NCBI GenBank assembly: GCA_934717185.1 | Contig: CAKUYQ010000031.1 | Coordinates: 1 to 29,324, forward strand | Direction of reading: 5' to 3' | From: an uncultured Bacteroidales bacterium | GTDB taxonomy: Bacteria > Bacteroidota > Bacteroidia > Bacteroidales > UBA932 | DNA: 29,324 bases | Shown here: positions 23,811-29,324 of the stretch, piece after piece | Numbering within the stretch: the stretch's first letter is position 1 | Layout of the letters: every line of letters begins with the position of its first letter | Position numbers and translations under genes: made by a program | Notes under the pieces: generated by a model | The model's input: the letters and a program-made list of their open reading frames with translations, nothing else | Database searches by the model: none | Told to the model about the DNA's origin: nothing

Positions 23811-26800
23811 ACATATTAACAGATAAAATAAACTCTTCAGAGTATGTATATTCAGCCAACACCAAGTGGGGGTTGAAAAAGTATGTCTGTGATGTTGCCT
23901 ACTTCACAGAAGAGCCTCTTGATGACCTTTACTTCGTGATTTGTTCGATATTAAATTCTACAGAAAACAAGTCCTATGATAAGCGTAGCCTTGGCCTACT
24001 TCTTGGATTTTCTGTAGTAAATCAAGACCTTGGCGATTATCGTACTTATTACGACACTGCAGAACTCAAAATGTATGAGGACATCTTGGCTAAAGTAGAA
24101 GGAGAACATCTTATTCGAATTGTTGATCGCGATATTTACTTAACACGATTAGGTCAAGTTTCTTTAAAAGAAGGGAAACATTATCAGTTCTTTTCTGGTA
24201 CTCAAGATGTATATGAGCACTCAATGATAAAGTCTGAGATGCCAATGGCTTTGCTAATGTTCCCATTTTTCAAAGACATGGGAATTAGCACTTCCGTCAA
24301 GACGAATAAGCAAATATGGCCAGAAGATGATGATATTAAGGATATCATATACTTCGAAAATGACCAACTAAAGAAACGACTAGAATTACATTCAAAAGAA
24401 AGTTGCAATATTTATTATGCAGAACTAGAGGATTACTATGACATAGAAACCATCAAGGTTCCAATAAAGCTATTCAAGCATGAAGAGGAGTATATTCCAG
24501 CTGTTATGAATGGCAATAATATTGCTGTGCGTGCTACAGAATTACTCTGTGAGGAACTTAATTCAATTAGAAGAGAAAATATCGTCATAGAGTGCTTGTT
24601 CCAAAAGCTGTGGGATGACAGATCCTCTATTCTTAACTATCATGCTCTTGAGCCTTATCTTGAATTAGTCGATTATGAAGAATTGACAAAAGATTCACGC
24701 ACTGTTTGGGCTGATTCGAAACTTTTCAAGGTAATTGTGGAAAGAGCTACTCCTACATGCTGGAGAAATATTACAAGACATTGCGATATTGCAGTTCTTA
24801 AAGACATTATTGACGAACATGTAGATACTCTTGACTGGCCAATCCTATCGGAGCGAATTGATGATTCGTATCTAATTGATACTTTCTTGATGTATCCATG
24901 GGATCTAGAAGTCTTGTCAGTCGATTTTAATAGAAAAGTAGAAGTCATAGAAAAACTCATCCTTCTACAAAAGCAAACTGTAGAAGACTGGAACTGGGAA
25001 GAGTTAGGGACAAGATTATCACAGGATTTTGTCCTTTCACATCTTGACTTGGTCAAGGTGAACCTTGCCTCGTACACAAATGATTCGGATGATGTACGAA
25101 TGGCAATCTTACGCTATAGTGATAAAAGATGGGATTGGGATAAAATCGAGAGTGAATTCTGTTTAGAGTTTATCTATAATAATATTGCAGTTTTAGGTTC
25201 GCATTTGGGATTGACAAAACTTTTTGATAGAGTGTTTAGAGATCCTGAATGGGGACCAAAGTTCGCATGTAATCCCCGATTCGAGACCATCATCAGTGAA
25301 GCTAGCAAGGATGATGGATCACTGTCTTCTGCTATCTTTAATGACAAAGATTACATATGGACAACTGATATTATTGAGCTTTTCTTGAACAATGGGCTAT
25401 TATGTTGGAATTCATCTCCTTATATGAAGGGATTTGAATGTAATACCCATTTGGTCTGGACGAAAGATTTCTTTGACAATTATGCTTCGAATATACAAAC
25501 TGCAGAAGGAAGGCAATATGTATCTTCTAAGATTTCTGATATTGAAATATTAAAAGGCTCAGGGGATTACCCTTGGGACTGGGATGCAATATCTTCAAAT
25601 AAGCACCTGCTTTCCGAGAGAGTTTTGTTTTCTAAGTTTGGCTCTAAGCTTAATTGGAAGTTAGTATTTGCAAATCAGACAGATGCTTCATTCATTCAGT
25701 CAATTGATGATATCAAGTCTATGATAGGAGAAGACAAGGAAGCGTGGACCGCATTCTCTTCTCTTGCAAGTATAGACTATGTTGTCAGCAAATACAAAGA
25801 CTTTCAATTTCCTTGGGATTGGACCGTCTTGACTGAAAGAATGTTCCATAGACTAAAGCTGGAAAACTTAGGAAATGCGTTGTTCGTTGATAAGTGGGAT
25901 TGGACATACCTGTCTGAACATGTATCTACTGAATTCTTGAGTGATAATCTTGAGAAATATAGTAAGTACTGGAATTGGGAGGTATTGTTACCTCGTATAT
26001 TGAACACTGAAAATAGATTTGATTATAATTTCCTTGATGAACTTGCCGTTGTTCTAACAAATATACCAGGAAAAGAACAATGTCAAGCAGCATGGACAGC
26101 TTTGACAAAACAGTATTCCTTCAAGGAACTTAAGAAAATATTAAAAGACACTGTTAGAAAACGTGCTTACTGGTGGGATGTTGATTATTTCTGTCAACAC
26201 CGGGAGTTTCATGTTTTTCGAGATCTTGAAGAGTGTAGAAATATTGTAGACTGGAATACTCTATCAAGCTCAACTTCAGTTGACAATAGTTTCAAATATA
26301 ACCCCAAGATGGGTATTAAGGAAAAGGCATGGCGCGATGAAGTGCGCAAGGTCCTTTCTGACGATAGAAATCGTTGGAATTACAAATTATTGTCACATTT
26401 TGAAAGCCTTCGTGATGAGCGCTGGTTTATTTCTCAATATAAGGACAAGATTGATTGGGATTATATTTCTCAATCAAGCAAAGTGTTCTGTGTTGGGGAT
26501 AAACAACAACTTAATGAGATTATCGAGGCATTCAAAAAGTATATAAATTTCAAGCTGATATCCGAAAGGAATGATATTGATATTGAGCAAATTATTAAAA
26601 TCGTCCCGAAGGCAGAATTTGATTACAATAAACTTGTTGAGAATGGAATAATTAAAGCCACCAAGCAACTTGTTGAAGAAAAAGCTGATTATCCTTGGGA
26701 CTGGAAGCTTATTACATCTTCAACAAAAACATTCTATCCAACAGCCAAATTCCTGCGCTCGCATATTAAGTGTGATAATATAAATTGGGAAATGTTGTCT

Positions 26801-28231
26801 GTACAAGATAATCCACAAGCATGGTCTGATGAGCAACTCTTAATTGACGTAGCTTCGGATGATTCCATTTGTAACAGAATAAATTGGTATGCAGTTTCCT
26901 CTCTAAAAGATTTTCCATTAACAGATGGAGTTCTTGGTGTTATTCCGGTTGAAGAAATTAACTGGAAAGCCCTCTCTGGTCGTAAAACAATAGTCCCATT
27001 CATTGATGCATATAAAAAATTCATTGACTGGACAGTATTGTCAAATAATAGAAATATTGATTTGTTGGACATAAAATTCCTCTTAAAGTATAAAGAGTAT
27101 ATTGACTGGAGCATTATTTGCAAGAAGGATAATTTTAAATTCAGCAATGATATCCTTGGATTATTCGCAGACTATATAGATTGGAATCTCGCATCCGATT
27201 CTAAAGATATTATATTCTCAAGAGAGTTGGTTGACAGGTATAAGGACAAGTGGAACTGGCCAGTGTTGGTGCGAAATAAAGCTTTCAACAACACAGTTGA
27301 CGTCTCTGATATGCCATATGTGAAGCAACTGAATATTGTAGAATTTATATCACAATTCCCAAGAAAGCCTAAAGCATATCACTTTACTCACATGGATAAT
27401 GCTGTCAAGATTATTCGTGCAATGAAACTGCAAAGTCGCAATTATGCTGAAGGAAACTTCTCAAATAGCGCAGGAAGTAATGTACATAGAACAAGTAAAG
27501 CACATCGTTTTGCAAGATTTTATTTTGTGCCGAAATCTCCAACGCAATTTTACAACGAATGCTTGGGAAAAGACATAGAAGACAGAAAGTATTATGGAAG
27601 GGCCTTTAATTTAGGTCTTCCCAAATGTCCACTTCCTGTATTCTTTGTTTTTGACGTAGAGGAATTATTGTCTGTTTTCCCGGATTCTTGCTATTATAGC
27701 AATGGAAACATGCAGAAAGACTCATCACGGTGTTTCAAAGTTGTTGAAGAGCCGAATAGGATTAAAGCTCGTGAAATATACATAAATAGCTTTGATGCCT
27801 TCGATGAAAGGCAACAAGAATTTCTCATTGATGGTGAACTGGATTTTTCCAAATTAAAAAAAGTGCAAATATGTTGTTACGATGAGTTTCAAGCAGAAAT
27901 GCTTCGCAAGGAGTTAAAAGGCACAAAATGGGAAAATATTGTTTCATGTGGGCAAGGTCTATACGAGAGAAGCAATAAGGTGCTATATTTTAGCGAAACA
28001 AGTGATACTATCTCGATTAGAACAGATTATAAATCTCCTTATGAACTTAAAGTATCATATAGCGGGGAGCAAGCTCCATCGATCGTCAATAAATGTGATG
28101 TTATACGTCAACGAGGTAAAAACATCTATGTTGCGTCTTCTATAGAGATAAAGAAGGATGCACCATTTGAGGTCTATTTTGAAGTGAATAGTCCGAGGAT
28201 TGGCAGTTGGTTAGTATATAAAAATAAGTAA
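23807..28231 (+). CDS. Giant Trp-repeat protein with C-terminal DarT-like DNA ADP-ribosyltransferase
   Basis: A 1474-residue protein. Residues about 1-140 end in IYLTRLGQVSLKEGKHYQFFSG, a winged-helix-like segment. Residues about 330-1165 hold some two dozen copies of an aromatic motif (W-D-W-x-x-L-S and variants). Residues about 1188-1400 match the DarT family (DUF4433): AYHFTHMDN (His1192, Thr1194, His1195) for NAD binding, HRFARFYFVPKSPTQFY for the R-x-FYF-x-PRSPM segment, and RQQEFLID with Glu1338 as the catalytic glutamate. DarT attaches ADP-ribose to thymidine in DNA and stops phage replication. The last 75 residues are beta-rich and unassigned. Ordinary DarT is about 200-230 residues, so this is a large fusion. 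It overlaps the helicase gene by four bases and lies two bases before the macrodomain gene. Homology to DarT is clear at motif level but distant. Confidence 0.85.
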   Translation: MNILTDKINSSEYVYSANTKWGLKKYVCDVAYFTEEPLDDLYFVICSILNSTENKSYDKRSLGLLLGFSVVNQDLGDYRTYYDTAELKMYEDILAKVEGEHLIRIVDRDIYLTRLGQVSLKEGKHYQFFSGTQDVYEHSMIKSEMPMALLMFPFFKDMGISTSVKTNKQIWPEDDDIKDIIYFENDQLKKRLELHSKESCNIYYAELEDYYDIETIKVPIKLFKHEEEYIPAVMNGNNIAVRATELLCEELNSIRRENIVIECLFQKLWDDRSSILNYHALEPYLELVDYEELTKDSRTVWADSKLFKVIVERATPTCWRNITRHCDIAVLKDIIDEHVDTLDWPILSERIDDSYLIDTFLMYPWDLEVLSVDFNRKVEVIEKLILLQKQTVEDWNWEELGTRLSQDFVLSHLDLVKVNLASYTNDSDDVRMAILRYSDKRWDWDKIESEFCLEFIYNNIAVLGSHLGLTKLFDRVFRDPEWGPKFACNPRFETIISEASKDDGSLSSAIFNDKDYIWTTDIIELFLNNGLLCWNSSPYMKGFECNTHLVWTKDFFDNYASNIQTAEGRQYVSSKISDIEILKGSGDYPWDWDAISSNKHLLSERVLFSKFGSKLNWKLVFANQTDASFIQSIDDIKSMIGEDKEAWTAFSSLASIDYVVSKYKDFQFPWDWTVLTERMFHRLKLENLGNALFVDKWDWTYLSEHVSTEFLSDNLEKYSKYWNWEVLLPRILNTENRFDYNFLDELAVVLTNIPGKEQCQAAWTALTKQYSFKELKKILKDTVRKRAYWWDVDYFCQHREFHVFRDLEECRNIVDWNTLSSSTSVDNSFKYNPKMGIKEKAWRDEVRKVLSDDRNRWNYKLLSHFESLRDERWFISQYKDKIDWDYISQSSKVFCVGDKQQLNEIIEAFKKYINFKLISERNDIDIEQIIKIVPKAEFDYNKLVENGIIKATKQLVEEKADYPWDWKLITSSTKTFYPTAKFLRSHIKCDNINWEMLSVQDNPQAWSDEQLLIDVASDDSICNRINWYAVSSLKDFPLTDGVLGVIPVEEINWKALSGRKTIVPFIDAYKKFIDWTVLSNNRNIDLLDIKFLLKYKEYIDWSIICKKDNFKFSNDILGLFADYIDWNLASDSKDIIFSRELVDRYKDKWNWPVLVRNKAFNNTVDVSDMPYVKQLNIVEFISQFPRKPKAYHFTHMDNAVKIIRAMKLQSRNYAEGNFSNSAGSNVHRTSKAHRFARFYFVPKSPTQFYNECLGKDIEDRKYYGRAFNLGLPKCPLPVFFVFDVEELLSVFPDSCYYSNGNMQKDSSRCFKVVEEPNRIKAREIYINSFDAFDERQQEFLIDGELDFSKLKKVQICCYDEFQAEMLRKELKGTKWENIVSCGQGLYERSNKVLYFSETSDTISIRTDYKSPYELKVSYSGEQAPSIVNKCDVIRQRGKNIYVASSIEIKKDAPFEVYFEVNSPRIGSWLVYKNK
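24826..27270 (+). repeat. Coding array of tryptophan-motif repeats
   Basis: The encoded protein repeats a short pattern, hydrophobic-D/N-W-x-x-L/I-S, for example LDWPILS, YPWDWDAIS, FPWDWTVLT, DKWDWTYLS, INWKALS, IDWTVLS, IDWSIIC, IDWNLAS and KWNWPVL. I count about two dozen. Spacing is loose (about 30-50 residues) in the first half and tightens to about 24-26 residues in the last 200 residues of the array. The DNA itself is not repetitive, so the array is old. A solenoid-like recognition or scaffold domain is likely. Confidence 0.75.
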
Positions 28232-28233
28232 AA

Positions 28234-28932
28234 ATGGCAAACAATATAACAGTCATAAATGGCAATATATTTAATACAAAAGCACAAACTATAGTTAATA
28301 CTGTGAACTGTGTTGGTGTTATGGGCAAGGGTATTGCTTTAGTATTTAAGTTAAGATATCCTTCAATGTTTGAGCAATATCAAGAATACTGCAAACAGAA
28401 ACTTATTGCGGTTGGTAAGTTGTGGATTTATAAAGGTGATTCTTCAGACCCGTGGGTATTAAACTTCCCAACCAAGACGCATTGGAAACTTCCAAGTGAG
28501 TATGGATACATTGAGAAAGGTCTTCAAAAGTTCGTTGAAACCTATAAAGCTAAAGGAATCACATCAATAGCTTTTCCTTTATTAGGAGCAAATAATGGTG
28601 GCCTCGATAAGGATAAAGTTATGGAGATAATGCATAATTATCTCTCTAAATGCGATATTCCTGTTGAAATTTACCAATATGATCCATCTGCTCCTGATGA
28701 CTTATTTGATACTTTTAAGTACAAATGGAATGAAATTCCATTTGTGGACAAGAAGAAGCAACTTGGCATTAGACAACAGAAACAAATTGATACAATAGAT
28801 AAGGCAGTAAACATAGATAATGTCAAGTCAATGATAGCCCTAATTAATTATCCTGGCATAGGTATAAAAACGATGGAACGTTGTTTTAAGATAGTAATGA
28901 GTTACAAAAGCGAAAAATCTCTTTTTAATTAA
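28234..28932 (+). CDS. darG: DarG-like macrodomain ADP-ribosylglycohydrolase (antitoxin)
   Basis: A 232-residue protein. Residues 1-150 are a macrodomain of the DarG/TARG1 type: VINGNIFNTKAQTIVNTVNC, GVMGKGIALVFKLRYPSMFEQY, LNFPTKTHWKLPS, and FPLLGANNGGLDKDKV. Lys81 in NFPTKTHW matches the catalytic lysine of DarG (Lys80 in the Thermus enzyme), which removes ADP-ribose from thymidine in DNA. So it should undo the action of the DarT-like domain coded two bases upstream. Typical DarG is about 350 residues, with a C-terminal domain that binds and blocks DarT. Here only about 80 residues follow the macrodomain, among them INYPGIGIKTMERC, an HhH-like turn; the usual DarT-blocking domain is absent or replaced. 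It is the last gene of the operon. Confidence 0.9.
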   Translation: MANNITVINGNIFNTKAQTIVNTVNCVGVMGKGIALVFKLRYPSMFEQYQEYCKQKLIAVGKLWIYKGDSSDPWVLNFPTKTHWKLPSEYGYIEKGLQKFVETYKAKGITSIAFPLLGANNGGLDKDKVMEIMHNYLSKCDIPVEIYQYDPSAPDDLFDTFKYKWNEIPFVDKKKQLGIRQQKQIDTIDKAVNIDNVKSMIALINYPGIGIKTMERCFKIVMSYKSEKSLFN

Positions 28933-29031
28933 TTCACATAAGTGTAAGCATTCGAAGAAATACACATTGTTAACCCAGCATGTAGCAAGTAGCTTTGCGC
29001 AATCAATAAACCAATAACCAGCAAAGCAATT

Positions 29032-29232
29032 ATGGATAGATTATCATTTGAAGAATTAGAGTTACAAATGCAACAAAGTGGGCTATCAAGGAGGTCATAC
29101 CTTCAACAAGCAGGAGTAAGTTATTCAACCTACCGCTACTGGTACAAGAAATACGCTGCCGATAAGGTCGGTATCAAACAACAGGATCTGACACCAATCA
29201 GTGTAAGCATTCGGAGAAATACTCATTGTTAG
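29032..29232 (+). pseudogene. Truncated IS66 TnpA-like accessory protein
   Basis: The reading frame MDRLSFEELELQMQQSGLS, with SYLQQAGVSYSTYRYWYKKY, has the helix-turn-helix look of IS66 accessory protein TnpA (about 100-130 residues when complete). Only about 56 residues are original: from 29201 the frame runs into the left end of a second element copy, adding ten foreign residues (SVSIRRNTHC) before a stop. It is therefore broken, and neither of the other IS66 genes (tnpB, transposase) follows within the window. Confidence 0.75.
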
Positions 29233-29290
29233 CGCTACATGTAGCATGTAGCTTTGCGCAATCAATAAACCAATAACCAGCAAAGCAATT

Positions 29291-29324
29291 ATGGATAGAT
29301 TATCATTTGAAGAATTAGAGTTAC
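29291..29324 (+). CDS. IS66 TnpA-like protein, start only
   Basis: The first 11 codons are identical to those at 29032. The gene continues past the window edge, so whether this copy is intact cannot be seen. Confidence 0.6.
   Translation, partial: MDRLSFEELEL

Larger units (their letters stand above)
28942..29324 (+). mobile_element. IS66-type element, left end repeated in tandem
   Basis: GTGTAAGCATTCG at 28942 and again at 29201 has the GTAAGC start typical of IS66 termini. The second copy follows the first by exactly 259 bases with no gaps. They differ at about seven positions in the first 50 bases and are then identical to the window end. Each has an inverted repeat (GCTTTGC/GCAAAGC; 28992-28998 and 29021-29027 in copy one) just before the tnpA-like start codon. 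The first copy is cut off by the second; the second runs out of the window. Confidence 0.75.

Noticed and set aside
26734..27147. A 137-codon minus-strand frame inside the giant DarT gene
   Set aside because: Antisense shadow; the plus-strand frame carries the Trp repeat.
1..29324. CRISPR arrays, rRNA and tRNA genes
   Set aside because: No regularly spaced direct repeats and no recognisable rRNA or tRNA sequences were found by eye on either strand.

Overview
The window reads as chromosomal DNA from a member of the Bacteroidales (Bacteroidota). The signs are lipoprotein/fimbrillin-type cell-surface genes beside a DUF3575 protein, promoters of the TAnnTTTG type in place of sigma70 -10 boxes, weak or absent Shine-Dalgarno sequences, a split HipA module of the kind common in this group, and an IS66-type accessory gene. 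No rRNA, tRNA or CRISPR array is visible.

Layout. (1) 1-4320: a surface-protein operon (DUF3575 outer-membrane protein, a lipoprotein, and a large fimbrillin-like/beta-helix lipoprotein) closed by a strong terminator. (2) 4371-7784: ordinary cellular genes: a HAD hydrolase, a GAF-type free-methionine-sulfoxide reductase with an unusual membrane-anchoring N-terminus, a secreted NAGPA-type phosphodiester glycosidase and a DEDDh exonuclease. (3) 7906-10035: a three-gene hipB-hipS-hipT toxin-antitoxin module with three operator-like sites around its promoter, a small unknown gene and two long inverted repeats. (4) 10045-12951: a WYL regulator followed by a membrane-anchored protein with a possible winged-helix C-terminus and a small two-membrane-segment protein. 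(5) 13018-15760: a retron. A non-coding RNA with paired a1/a2 ends and a priming AGC lies just before a retron-type reverse transcriptase with a long C-terminal extension, which overlaps a HEPN-like candidate effector. (6) 15922-19214: a Zorya type II anti-phage system (zorA, zorB, zorE). (7) 19241-28932: a promoter, a structured probable RNA with interleaved inverted repeats, then a tightly coupled three-gene operon. This operon has a 1315-residue SF1 (UPF1/DNA2-like) helicase, a 1474-residue protein whose C-terminus is a DarT-like DNA ADP-ribosyltransferase behind a long array of tryptophan repeats, and a DarG-like macrodomain protein that should reverse the modification. (8) 28942-29324: the start of an IS66-type element repeated in tandem.

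From 7900 to 28930 the window looks like a defence island on one strand: HipBST, WYL cassette, retron, Zorya II, then helicase-DarT-macrodomain. The strongest candidate for an undescribed system is the helicase / Trp-repeat-DarT / macrodomain operon, possibly together with its upstream structured RNA. Second is the retron, with its extended reverse transcriptase and unassigned effector.
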